A stretch of 37,538 nucleotides of DNA from Bacteroidaceae bacterium (GTDB taxonomy: Bacteria > Bacteroidota > Bacteroidia > Bacteroidales > Bacteroidaceae): assembly GCA_017536695.1 (NCBI GenBank), contig JAFXGX010000053.1:1-37538 (forward strand). The letters run 5' to 3'. Below, piece after piece: positions 15,904-24,239 of this stretch. The notes under the pieces are model-generated. The model was not told the DNA's origin. It searched no databases and saw only the letters and a program-made list of their open reading frames with translations. A program made the position numbers and the translations under genes. Position 1 is the first letter of the stretch, and each line of letters begins with the position of its first letter.

Positions 15904-16536
15904 ATGCCTCTCTATCGGGAATTCAATCTTGGCAAAGCCTCTGTTGCAGTGTGGAAAATCACTGAAACAGCAGAGGAACTGCTCTCACGACTCCCGGCTG
16001 AATATATCCCTGCGGCTCTCTTTCTACGTGACGGTCAGCGACGCACTGAGTGGCTTGCGGTGCGCATTCTGCTTGAGAGGATGTGCGGCGCCGATGCACG
16101 CATCGTGTATGATGAGGCCGGAAGGCCGGTGCTCAGCGGTGCCGTCGGATATATAAGTGTCTCCCACACTGATGGCTATGCTCTTTTGGCATATTCGCTC
16201 TCGAATCCTGTCGGCGTTGACATGGAGCATGTTGACCGTAATGTCTCTGCGGCTGCCCGCCGTTTCTTGAATGAAAGCTGCCTCTCTGCGGTTCCTGCTT
16301 CCGAACGTGATATTTATATGCTTGCTTCTTGGTGTGCATGTGAGGCCCTCTTCAAATTGGTCGGTAATATCGGTGGAACCTATAAGGAGAATGTCATTGT
16401 AAAGCCTTTTCTGCCGGGTACGCATGGAACGATAGATGTCTCGATAAACGGTATATCTCCAACTTATGACTGTGACCTTGAAGCTATGTATGTCAATGAC
16501 GGGGAACTTTTCATACTTCTTGTAGAGGCGAAGTAA
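15904..16536 (+). CDS. 4'-phosphopantetheinyl transferase superfamily protein
   Basis: 210 aa, Sfp-type two-half fold. 'GYISVSHTDGYALLAYS' contains the CoA-contacting His88. 'GVDMEHVDR' carries the Mg ligands Asp106 and Glu108. 'WCACEALFK' carries Glu147 and Lys151. The family pattern is Trp-x-x-Lys-Glu-Ala-x-x-Lys. Here the first Lys is Cys146, an unusual change next to the catalytic Glu. It would attach phosphopantetheine from CoA to a carrier-protein serine. Two bases after gldE, so it is in the ssb-gldE transcription unit. No carrier-protein or synthase gene is nearby. Probably the housekeeping ACP-activating enzyme or a related one. Confidence 0.88.
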   Translation: MPLYREFNLGKASVAVWKITETAEELLSRLPAEYIPAALFLRDGQRRTEWLAVRILLERMCGADARIVYDEAGRPVLSGAVGYISVSHTDGYALLAYSLSNPVGVDMEHVDRNVSAAARRFLNESCLSAVPASERDIYMLASWCACEALFKLVGNIGGTYKENVIVKPFLPGTHGTIDVSINGISPTYDCDLEAMYVNDGELFILLVEAK

Positions 16537-16653
16537 TACCTCGGTACAGTTTCCCGTTGTCTGTAGATGCAACCTCCCTTCCCGTTGCCTTGTCTGAACA
16601 TTCCTCTTGGATTTATTGTTGGGTATGTGTCGAATCCTAAATAAATTGAGGCT

Positions 16654-17199
16654 ATGAGGAGTGACTTCGTAAGGAACCTGGTAATAATATTCGTGGGTAT
16701 GTTGCTTGTCTTCATGAATACAAGTACTATGCCTCTGCTTGTCCGTGTCGTGGGTGTAGTCTTTTTCGTGCCGGCTTTCATCTCGTTGGCGAATCTCTTT
16801 TTTGCGCGACCCGGGCTCACTGCTGTTGGAGTGACATTCTCGACGCTGATTAATGTCGGCAGCATGGCATTCGGTCTTTGGCTCGTGCTCTCTCCCGAGG
16901 TTTTTATGGACCTCTTTCTGAAACTGATTGCCGTGGCTCTCTTCTTGGCCGCAGCGTACCGTATCTACTATCTCTACAGGCTGCGTGCCGACAATGCGAT
17001 AACCTGGAAAATGGGTGTTGCTCCTATGCTTGTTGCGGTAGCATCGGCCGTGCTTTTTGCCTATCCGTTCAAGGTGGCTTCCACGCTGTCGCTGCTGCTC
17101 GGGCTTTGTGCGGTTTTTGTCGGTTTGACCGATATTTTTCTGGTGCTTATGCTCGGGAACAGACGCCGCGGACATCGTGCGGGGAACAGCGTTACTTGA
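16654..17199 (+). CDS. DUF308/HdeD-like integral membrane protein
   Basis: 181 aa with six predicted hydrophobic segments: 8-22, 27-45, 57-76, 84-103, about 117-136 and 138-155. The Arg/His-rich tail is probably cytoplasmic. The layout of paired short helices resembles HdeD/DUF308 proteins, whose biochemical role is not established (HdeD is linked to acid stress in E. coli). 117 bp follow the phosphopantetheinyl transferase, with an imperfect direct repeat of 'TTCCCGTTG' (16548 and 16579 areas) but no clear promoter. The assignment rests on topology and general resemblance only. Confidence 0.7.
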   Translation: MRSDFVRNLVIIFVGMLLVFMNTSTMPLLVRVVGVVFFVPAFISLANLFFARPGLTAVGVTFSTLINVGSMAFGLWLVLSPEVFMDLFLKLIAVALFLAAAYRIYYLYRLRADNAITWKMGVAPMLVAVASAVLFAYPFKVASTLSLLLGLCAVFVGLTDIFLVLMLGNRRRGHRAGNSVT

Positions 17200-17290
17200 G
17201 TGTCATAACCCTGTTTTCATGGGCCTCGCTTGCTTATTGGTCAATGCCCGCCGTTTTTTTATCATCCTGACAATAAAAAAACTCCATTCT

Positions 17291-17324
17291 TTTGCTGTTA
17301 TTTCATAAAAAAGTGACAACTTTG
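17291..17324 (+). promoter_or_regulatory. promoter overlapping the start of the LysE-type gene
   Basis: TTTG (17291-17294), a 22-nt spacer, CAACTTTG (17317-17324), one mismatch to TAnnTTTG. The -7 element ends only 4 bases before the ATG at 17329, so the predicted transcript start falls on or next to the start codon. Confidence 0.5.
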
Positions 17325-17328
17325 CAAT

Positions 17329-18012
17329 ATGGATGAAGTTTTTCAGAGTTTAATATCCCAAATGGCGACGGTTGATGTGGTTCTCAAGGGAATCCTCATC
17401 GGTATCGTGGCCTCTGCTCCTATGGGTCCCGTCGGAGTCCTTTGTGTCCAGCGTACACTGAACAAGGGACGTGCGTATGGCCTTGTAACGGGTGCGGGCG
17501 CGGCATTCAGCGATTTGCTCTATGCTCTTGTTACCGGATATGGACTCTCATTCCTTTACGATATCATACACAATGAGTCGGCTCTGTATTGGATGCAGCT
17601 GCTGGGTGCAACGATAATGTTTATCTTCGGTGTGCATACATTCCGGACGAACCCGATGAAAAATACACGTAATGTGAGCCGCAACAAGAGTAGCCTGCTT
17701 CATAATGGCATTACAGGCTTCTTCATAACCCTGTCCAATCCGATGATTGTCTTGCTGTTCATGGCGCTCTTCACTCCGTTCAACTTCATGTTGCCCGATA
17801 TGCCGTTGTACCTTCAGTTCATAGGCTATCTCTCGATTTTCGGAGGCGCTTTGCTGTGGTGGTTCTTCATTACTTCTGTAGTGAATAAATTGCGTACACG
17901 GTTCGACCTCAGGGGGGTGATGATTATAAACCGTGTCATCGGCTCTGCAGTAATGGCCGGTTCTGTCATCGGTGCGGTGCTTATTGCTACAGGCATATGG
18001 TCGTTGCATTGA
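17329..18012 (+). CDS. LysE-family translocator (amino-acid exporter type)
   Basis: 227 aa. LysE/RhtB hallmarks: 'GILIGIVASAPMGPVGVLCVQRTLNKG' (first helix with Pro-x-Gly-Pro and the following Arg-x-x-x-x-Gly), 'GAGAAFSDLLYALVTGYGL', and 'GFFITLSNPMIVLLFMALF' (conserved Asn-Pro). About six transmembrane helices in the inner membrane. The family exports amino acids or related small molecules. The substrate is not readable. The promoter sits directly against this ATG, so the mRNA may be leaderless or translation may start at Met12 (17362), which still precedes the first conserved helix. Confidence 0.88.
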   Translation: MDEVFQSLISQMATVDVVLKGILIGIVASAPMGPVGVLCVQRTLNKGRAYGLVTGAGAAFSDLLYALVTGYGLSFLYDIIHNESALYWMQLLGATIMFIFGVHTFRTNPMKNTRNVSRNKSSLLHNGITGFFITLSNPMIVLLFMALFTPFNFMLPDMPLYLQFIGYLSIFGGALLWWFFITSVVNKLRTRFDLRGVMIINRVIGSAVMAGSVIGAVLIATGIWSLH

Positions 18013-18048
18013 GAATCCGTTTTTTACTGTTTCTAAAAATCTATTGTT

Positions 18049-18606
18049 TTGTTTGTATCACGTGAACTTAGAAAGAAGAATATAGCAGAATATCTGCTGT
18101 ATATGTGGCAGGTTGAGGATATTATCCGTGCCAACGAACTCTCCATCGATAAAATCAAGGCTCTCCTTGTTGACCCGTACAAGCTCTCTCCCCAGCAGGA
18201 GAAAGAGGCTTTGGAGTGGTATTCCAATCTCATAGAGATGATGCGTCTCGAGGAGGTAAAGGAGAAGGGGCATCTGCAGATAAACAAGAATGTGCTCATC
18301 AACCTTACCGACCTTCATCTGCGTCTGCTCAAGTCGCAGAAGGTGCCGTTCTATTCTGCTGCCTACTACAAGGCACTGCCTTTCATCGTGGAGTTCCGTG
18401 CCAAGAGCGAAGGACGCGAAAAGAGTGAACTCGAGAACTGCTTCGACGCCCTATACATAGTGTGGATGATGAAACTGCAGAAGAGAGAGATTAATGAGGG
18501 AACTTTGAAGGCTGCTGCCGAAATAAGCCGGTTCATTTCGATGCTTTCTCTCTATTTCAAGGAGGATGAGGAGGGCAAGCTCGACCTTGAGGATGAATTG
18601 ATGTAA
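18049..18606 (+). CDS. DUF4924 family protein
   Basis: 185 aa, soluble, mostly helical and acidic. I recognise the N-terminal pattern 'RKKNIAEYLLYMWQVEDIIRAN' as typical of the Bacteroidota-specific DUF4924 family. No function is known to me. The start is TTG at 18049: family members begin 'MF' at this point and no ATG is available nearby. 36 bp follow the LysE-type gene and 32 bp precede prfC. No terminator in either gap, so co-transcription is possible. The end is Asp/Glu-rich ('EEGKLDLEDELM'). Confidence 0.8.
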   Translation: MFVSRELRKKNIAEYLLYMWQVEDIIRANELSIDKIKALLVDPYKLSPQQEKEALEWYSNLIEMMRLEEVKEKGHLQINKNVLINLTDLHLRLLKSQKVPFYSAAYYKALPFIVEFRAKSEGREKSELENCFDALYIVWMMKLQKREINEGTLKAAAEISRFISMLSLYFKEDEEGKLDLEDELM

Positions 18607-18638
18607 TAAATGAAAAATAACGATAAAACTGCTATACA

Positions 18639-20213
18639 ATGAGTGTACAGGAAGAGATAGGAAGAAGAAGGACATTTGCTATTATATCGCACCCGGATGC
18701 CGGAAAGACGACGCTGACCGAGAAACTGCTTCTGTTCGGAGGCCAGATTCAGGTTGCAGGTGCGGTAAAGTCGAACAAGATAAAGAAAACCGCCACATCG
18801 GACTGGATGGAGATTGAGAAACAACGTGGTATTTCTGTTACCACCTCTGTCATGGAGTTCGATTATGCAGGCTACAAGATAAATATTCTCGATACTCCGG
18901 GTCACCAGGATTTTGCCGAGGATACGTTCCGCACGCTTACGGCAGTGGATAGCGTAATAATAGTTGTCGATAGTGCCAAGGGTGTAGAGACGCAGACACG
19001 CAAGCTCATGGCTGTCTGCCGCATGCGCAATACTCCCGTTATAGTGTATGTCAACAAGATGGACCGTGAAGGACGCGACCCTTTTGAACTGCTCGATGAG
19101 CTTGAGAGTGAACTGCAGATTGCAGTGCGTCCACTCAGTTGGCCAATAGACCAGGGAGCGCGTTTCAAGGGTGTATACAATATCTATGAACAGAAACTCG
19201 ACCTGTTTACTCCAAACAAACAGCGTGTTACCGAGAAGGTTGAGATTGATGTCAACAGCGAGGAACTTGACAAGAACATAGGCGAGGAACTCGCATTCAA
19301 GTTGCGTTCCGACCTTGAACTTGTCGATGGAGTATATCCCGAATTCAATGTCCAGGATTACCTTGATGCTAAGGTGGCACCTGTATTCTTTGGTTCTGCA
19401 CTCAATAATTTCGGTGTTCAGGAGCTGCTTGACTGCTTCGTGAAGATAGCTCCGAGTCCGCGACCTGTGCAGGCTGTTGAGCGCGTGGTAAATCCCGAGG
19501 ACCCGAAGTTCACTGGCTTCATATTCAAGATTACAGCGAATATCGACCCTAACCATCGTTCTTGTGTGGCTTTCTGTAAAATCTGTTCAGGAAAGTTCGT
19601 GCGCAATACCCCTTACCGTCACATACGTTTGGGCAAGGACCTGCGCTTCTCATCTCCTACACAGTTCATGGCACAGCGCAAGAGCACCATTGAAGAGGCC
19701 TACCCGGGTGATATCATCGGTCTGCCCGATACAGGCAACTTCAAGATAGGCGATACGCTTACCGAGGGAGAAATGCTCCATTTCAAGGGACTTCCGAGCT
19801 TCTCGCCCGAGATGTTCAAATATATCGAGAATGCCGACCCTATGAAGACCAAGCAGCTTGCCAAGGGTATCGACCAGCTTATGGGCGAGGGTGTGGCACA
19901 GCTCTTCGTGAACCAGCATAATGGCCGTAAGCTCATCGGTACGGTGGGCCAGCTGCAGTTCGAGGTCATACAGTATCGTCTTGAGAACGAATACAATGCC
20001 AAGTGCCGTTGGGAGCCTGTAAACCTCTACAAGGCATGTTGGATAGAGAGTGATGACCCTGCCGAGCTCGAGAACTTCAAGAAACGCAAATACCAGTATA
20101 TGGCGAAGGATATCGAGGGACGTGATGTCTTCCTCGCCGACAGTAACTATGTGCTGCAGATGGCGCAGAATGATTTCAAGGGCATACGTTTCCATTTTAC
20201 AAGCGAATTCTAA
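18639..20213 (+). CDS. prfC: peptide chain release factor 3
   Basis: 524 aa, near the E. coli RF3 length. Translational GTPase: P-loop '[15 protein letters not shown]' at 17-31, switch I '[14 protein letters not shown]', switch II 'DTPGHQDF' with the catalytic His intact, and G4 'NKMDREGRD'. RF3-specific C-terminal part ('[14 protein letters not shown]'). It recycles RF1/RF2 from the ribosome after peptide release. Contrast with the EF-G-like gene in this window, where the switch His is gone. First gene of a compact run with tsaC, ClC, fmt, rpe and comEC. A long antisense frame across it is a shadow. Confidence 0.97.
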   Translation: MSVQEEIGRRRTFAIISHPDAGKTTLTEKLLLFGGQIQVAGAVKSNKIKKTATSDWMEIEKQRGISVTTSVMEFDYAGYKINILDTPGHQDFAEDTFRTLTAVDSVIIVVDSAKGVETQTRKLMAVCRMRNTPVIVYVNKMDREGRDPFELLDELESELQIAVRPLSWPIDQGARFKGVYNIYEQKLDLFTPNKQRVTEKVEIDVNSEELDKNIGEELAFKLRSDLELVDGVYPEFNVQDYLDAKVAPVFFGSALNNFGVQELLDCFVKIAPSPRPVQAVERVVNPEDPKFTGFIFKITANIDPNHRSCVAFCKICSGKFVRNTPYRHIRLGKDLRFSSPTQFMAQRKSTIEEAYPGDIIGLPDTGNFKIGDTLTEGEMLHFKGLPSFSPEMFKYIENADPMKTKQLAKGIDQLMGEGVAQLFVNQHNGRKLIGTVGQLQFEVIQYRLENEYNAKCRWEPVNLYKACWIESDDPAELENFKKRKYQYMAKDIEGRDVFLADSNYVLQMAQNDFKGIRFHFTSEF

Positions 20214-20226
20214 TTGACAAAGGATT

Positions 20227-20799
20227 ATGGGTACAATTGCAGAAGAGGCAAAGAAATGTGTCGAAGTAATGCGTAAGGGTGGTGTAATCCTCTATCCGAC
20301 AGATACAGTATGGGGCATTGGATGCGACCCCACCAATGCCGAGGCAGTAAAGCGTGTCTTCGAGATAAAGCGACGCGCCGACAGCAAGGCGATGCTGCTT
20401 CTTGTGGACAATGCCGACCGTCTGTCGCGCTATGTGGGCGATGTGCCTGCCGTTGCCTGGGATTTGATAGAACTTACGACAAAGCCGTTGACAATAATAT
20501 ATGACGGTGCGCGCAACATAGCTCCTGCTCTTGTGGCCGAGGATGGCAGCGTCGGGATACGTGTCACTTCGGAACTTTTTTCAAAGGAACTCTGTTTCCG
20601 TTTCCAGAAGCCTGTCGTCTCCACATCGGCAAATATCAGCGGCGAGCCTACTCCTGGGAACTTCAGCGAAATCAGCAAGGAGATTATTGACGCAGTGGAT
20701 TATGTCGTAGGCTACAAACAGCTCGATATGGGCAAGGCAAAGTCATCAGGCATAATCAAACTGACTGCAAACGGAACAGTAACGGTCATTAGAGAGTGA
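20227..20799 (+). CDS. tsaC: L-threonylcarbamoyladenylate synthase (Sua5/YrdC/TsaC family)
   Basis: 190 aa, single YrdC domain without the C-terminal Sua5 domain. 'GGVILYPTDTVWGIGCDPTN' near the start, 'IKRRADSKAMLLLV' (KRR/K-x-R-x-x-x-K motif), and 'VSTSANISGEPTPGNF'. These are the ATP, bicarbonate and threonine binding segments. It makes threonylcarbamoyl-AMP for the t6A37 modification of ANN-decoding tRNAs. 13 bp after prfC; its TGA overlaps the next ATG by one base. The translation theme continues through fmt. Confidence 0.93.
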   Translation: MGTIAEEAKKCVEVMRKGGVILYPTDTVWGIGCDPTNAEAVKRVFEIKRRADSKAMLLLVDNADRLSRYVGDVPAVAWDLIELTTKPLTIIYDGARNIAPALVAEDGSVGIRVTSELFSKELCFRFQKPVVSTSANISGEPTPGNFSEISKEIIDAVDYVVGYKQLDMGKAKSSGIIKLTANGTVTVIRE

Positions 20800-22586
20800 T
20801 GGGTAACGGTAATAAAGATATAAGCCTGCTCGACCGCTTTATCAACTGGCGCGAGAAGCATGTGCCTCAGAATCAGTTCATCCTGTTGCTGAGTCTTATT
20901 GTCGGTATACTTTCGGCATTGGCGGCCTTTGCGCTCAAACATCTCATCCATTTTATCCAGCACCTGCTTACTGGTGGATTTGACCCGCATACATTCAATT
21001 GGCTATACCTTGTCTATCCTGTCATCGGCATCTTCATAACAGGTCTTTTTATCAGAAAGGTCGTACGTGATGATATAAGCCATGGAGTAACCAAGGTGCT
21101 CTACGCCATATCCTGCCGAATGGGTAAGATAAGGCGTCACAACACCTGGTCATCGCTCATAGCCAGCGGTATAACCATCGGATTCGGTGGTTCGGTCGGT
21201 GCAGAGTCTCCTATCGTGATGACAGGTTCGGCTATCGGTTCCAATCTCGGAAGTCTCTTCAAAATGGAGAAGAAGGTCATGATGCTGCTCATAGGCTGCG
21301 GTGCAGCCGGTGCCGTATCGGGTATCTTCAAGGCTCCCATTGCAGGACTTGTCTTTGTGATAGAGGTGCTGATGATAGACCTTACCATGTCATCGCTGCT
21401 GCCGCTGCTCATCTCAAGCGTTACTGCCGCTACACTCTCCTACATCCTTATGGGTACCGAGGCAACCTTTGAATTCCATATGGAGAATGCCTTCAGTATC
21501 GCGCGTGTACCGCATGTAATGATGCTCGGAGTGGTCTGTGGCCTGGTGTCGCTCTATTTCACCCATGTGACCATCGCTGTCGAGCGGCAGTTCAAGCGTC
21601 TCAGCAACCCGTATGCGAAACTTGCCATCGGCGGCGGTATACTGAGTGTGCTGATATTCCTTTTCCCGCCGCTTTATGGCGAGGGATACGAGACTATCAA
21701 TCATCTCATCAATGGCGCTTCGGACAATATAATACTTGACAACTCGCTCTTCTACGGGCATGCGAAGTACATTTTGGTGTACATGTTCCTTATTGTGGCA
21801 TTCAAGGCGCTTGCCTCCACGGTAACGAACTGCGCCGGGGGCTGTGGCGGTATCTTCGCTCCGAGCCTCTTCCTGGGATGCATTACAGGATACTTGTTTG
21901 CAAGCATCTGCAACCTGACGGGTATCGGCTTGCCGGTCTCCGACAAGAACTTCGCGCTCTTCGGTATGGCTGCGCTAATGTCCGGAGTGTTCCATGCCCC
22001 ACTGACAGGTGTCTTCCTCATTGCGGAGCTTACCGGCGGATATGCTCTTTTCCTGCCGTTGATGATTGTGTCGGTATGCTCATACCTCACAGTGAGAGTC
22101 TTCGACAACAATAATATCTATGCGGTACGTCTTGCCCAGCGTGGCGAGCTCATCACGCATCACAAGGACCAGGCTGTGCTCACGATACTGAAGGTGGCCG
22201 ACGTCATAGAGAAGAATTTTATGCGTGTCAGTCCTGATATGGACTTGGGACAACTTACCTCTGTCGTGGCAAAGACCAAGAGAAATATTTTCCCCGTTGT
22301 TGATACAGCCAACCGTCTTGTAGGTATAATTCACCTCGATGACATAAGGCACATTATGTTCCGTCAGGAACTCTACCATCGCTATTCAGTGGCGACCCTC
22401 ATGCGCGAGGTTCCCGACAGGCTCAGCATTGAGGAACCCATGGAGGCGGTCATGAGAAAATTCGAGGAGACGGGTGCATGGAACCTACCCGTAGAGGATA
22501 TCAACGGCGAGTATATAGGCTTTATATCAAAATCGGCAATATTTACGGCTTACCGTAAGACATTGTTGGAATTTACATCTGATTGA
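20799..22586 (+). CDS. ClC-family chloride channel/transporter with C-terminal CBS pair
   Basis: 595 aa. ClC membrane domain at about 25-435. 'GGSVGAESPIVMTGS' carries the gating Glu136 (GxExP motif). 'GGIFAPSLFLG' is the conserved GGxFxPxL motif. The first selectivity segment reads 'DISHGVTKV' rather than the usual Gly-Ser-Gly-Ile-Pro, so the central anion site is altered. Two CBS domains at about 450-595 ('FMRVSPDMDLGQLTSVVAKT', 'LVGIIHLDDIR'), often adenine-nucleotide sensors. Start at ATG 20799, sharing one base with the tsaC stop (TGATG). 2 bp before fmt. Anion/proton exchange or anion channel activity inferred; ion not known. Confidence 0.93.
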   Translation: MGNGNKDISLLDRFINWREKHVPQNQFILLLSLIVGILSALAAFALKHLIHFIQHLLTGGFDPHTFNWLYLVYPVIGIFITGLFIRKVVRDDISHGVTKVLYAISCRMGKIRRHNTWSSLIASGITIGFGGSVGAESPIVMTGSAIGSNLGSLFKMEKKVMMLLIGCGAAGAVSGIFKAPIAGLVFVIEVLMIDLTMSSLLPLLISSVTAATLSYILMGTEATFEFHMENAFSIARVPHVMMLGVVCGLVSLYFTHVTIAVERQFKRLSNPYAKLAIGGGILSVLIFLFPPLYGEGYETINHLINGASDNIILDNSLFYGHAKYILVYMFLIVAFKALASTVTNCAGGCGGIFAPSLFLGCITGYLFASICNLTGIGLPVSDKNFALFGMAALMSGVFHAPLTGVFLIAELTGGYALFLPLMIVSVCSYLTVRVFDNNNIYAVRLAQRGELITHHKDQAVLTILKVADVIEKNFMRVSPDMDLGQLTSVVAKTKRNIFPVVDTANRLVGIIHLDDIRHIMFRQELYHRYSVATLMREVPDRLSIEEPMEAVMRKFEETGAWNLPVEDINGEYIGFISKSAIFTAYRKTLLEFTSD

Positions 22587-22588
22587 TT

Positions 22589-23584
22589 ATGGAAAAATTG
22601 CGTATAGTATATCTTGGAACACCCGATTTTGCGGTGGAACCATTGCGCCGGCTGCTTGATAACCAGCGTGCGTGCAGCGAGTGCGGATATGAGGTTGTCG
22701 GTGTAGTCACTATGCCCGACAAGATGATAAACAAACGAGGCAACCAGTTGCTAATGAGCCCTGTCAAACAGTTTGCGGTGGCCGAGAATCTTCCTGTCCT
22801 GCAGCCTGAGTCTCTGAAAGATGAGGCTTTCTTGGATGCGTTGCGCGAGTGGCGTGCCGACCTGCAGATTGTAGTTGCTTTCCGCATGCTCCCCGAGAGT
22901 GTGTGGAACATGCCTCGCTTGGGAACATTCAACCTGCACGCGTCGCTCTTGCCGCAGTATCGTGGCGCTGCGCCAATCAACTGGGCAATAATAAATGGTG
23001 ACAAGGAGACCGGTGTCACAACGTTCTTCCTCAAGCATGAGATTGATACAGGTGATGTCATTTATCGTGATGTCGTTGCCATAGATGAGAAGGATAATGC
23101 GGGCACTCTACACGATAAGCTGATGATACAGGGTGGCGATACCGTACTACGCACAGTCGAGGCTATTGTCCGTGGCGAGGCTACGGCCGTTGAACAGAGA
23201 GCGATGTACGATAATGAGTGCGACTTGCGTCCTGCACCCAAGATTTTCCGCGAGACATGCCGCATCGATTGGGGCAAGAGCGTCAGTCAGGTATATGATT
23301 TCGTACGGGGAATGTCACCGTATCCTGCAGCATGGTGCGAGCTTGCCGATGCTCAGAACAAGGAGGTCGCATTGAAAGTGTATGAGGTAGAAAAGGAACT
23401 GTCGGCACACAACAAGCCATGCGGTACGCTGTTGACGGACGGCAAGACATTCGTGAAGGTAGCAGTCGAAGGCGGTTATATCTCGCTTGTCGAGGTGCAG
23501 CTTGCGGGTAAGAAACGTATGCCGGTAGCCGACCTCCTGCGTGGTTTTTCCATTGAAGGCTTTGAATTGAAATGTAATAAGTGA
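22589..23584 (+). CDS. fmt: methionyl-tRNA formyltransferase
   Basis: 331 aa. N-terminal formyltransferase domain with 'LRIVYLGTPDFAVEPLRRLL'. The catalytic set is Asn115 and His117 in 'NLHASLLPQYRGAAPI' and an Asp in 'DTGD' (153-156). Met-tRNA-binding C-terminal domain at about 215-325. It transfers the formyl group from 10-formyl-THF to initiator Met-tRNA. Start at ATG 22589; the longer frame with TTG at 22583 overlaps the ClC stop. 4 bp before rpe. Length and motifs normal. Confidence 0.97.
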   Translation: MEKLRIVYLGTPDFAVEPLRRLLDNQRACSECGYEVVGVVTMPDKMINKRGNQLLMSPVKQFAVAENLPVLQPESLKDEAFLDALREWRADLQIVVAFRMLPESVWNMPRLGTFNLHASLLPQYRGAAPINWAIINGDKETGVTTFFLKHEIDTGDVIYRDVVAIDEKDNAGTLHDKLMIQGGDTVLRTVEAIVRGEATAVEQRAMYDNECDLRPAPKIFRETCRIDWGKSVSQVYDFVRGMSPYPAAWCELADAQNKEVALKVYEVEKELSAHNKPCGTLLTDGKTFVKVAVEGGYISLVEVQLAGKKRMPVADLLRGFSIEGFELKCNK

Positions 23585-23588
23585 TATT

Positions 23589-24239
23589 ATGGCACAGATT
23601 GTTTCCCCATCGTTGTTGTCGGCTAACTTCGGCAACCTGCAAGAGGATTTGAAAATGATTAACAGCAGTGACGCTGAGTGGTTGCACATTGATATTATGG
23701 ACGGAGTCTTTGTCCCTAACCTCTCATTCGGCCCCCCGGTGCTCAAATATGTGGCTGAGCTTTGTGAGAAACCGCTTGATGTGCATCTGATGGTTGTCAA
23801 CCCCATGAACTATCTGCCGGCGATGAAGGATATAAATGCTCGTATAATGAATATCCATTACGAGGCATGCACGCATCTGCATCGTGCCGTGACGCAGATA
23901 AAGGATGCGGGCATGATGGCCGGTGTTACCTTGAACCCTTCTACCCCCGTGCATCTGCTTAAGGATATCATCGGGGAACTCGACCTTGTGCTTCTCATGA
24001 GTGTGAACCCGGGCTTCGGTGGACAGAAATTTATTCCCCATACGGTGAACAAGGTACGCGAACTGCGCGAGCTTATTGACACGACTGGCTCCAAGGCGCT
24101 CATCGAGGTCGATGGCGGTGTGAACGTCACAACCGGAGCCTTGCTTGCCGAGGCCGGTTCCGATGCTCTTGTTGCAGGCAATGCAGTCTTCAAGGATGCT
24201 GACCCGCATGCTGTGATATCGGCATTGCGTGCGCTTTGA
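23589..24239 (+). CDS. rpe: ribulose-phosphate 3-epimerase
   Basis: 216 aa TIM barrel. Metal and catalytic residues in place: Ser8 ('SPSLLSANF'), His33 and Asp35 ('LHIDIMDG'), His66 ('DVHLMV'), Asp175 ('IEVDGGVN'), and 'MSVNPGFGGQKFIP'. It interconverts ribulose-5-phosphate and xylulose-5-phosphate in the non-oxidative pentose-phosphate pathway. Its TGA overlaps the TTG start of comEC by 3 bases. The fmt-rpe-comEC order with 4-base spacings indicates one operon. Confidence 0.97.
   Translation: MAQIVSPSLLSANFGNLQEDLKMINSSDAEWLHIDIMDGVFVPNLSFGPPVLKYVAELCEKPLDVHLMVVNPMNYLPAMKDINARIMNIHYEACTHLHRAVTQIKDAGMMAGVTLNPSTPVHLLKDIIGELDLVLLMSVNPGFGGQKFIPHTVNKVRELRELIDTTGSKALIEVDGGVNVTTGALLAEAGSDALVAGNAVFKDADPHAVISALRAL

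Noticed and set aside
16610-16635. GTCGAATCC string resembling a tRNA T-loop
   Set aside because: No acceptor, D or anticodon stem around it.
16024-17175. 383-aa minus-strand frame
   Set aside because: Antisense to the phosphopantetheinyl transferase and DUF308-like genes; His/Gln/Arg/Glu-rich composition is the usual mirror of hydrophobic codons.
18552-19556. 334-aa minus-strand frame
   Set aside because: Antisense to prfC, whose motifs are unambiguous; no recognisable domain.
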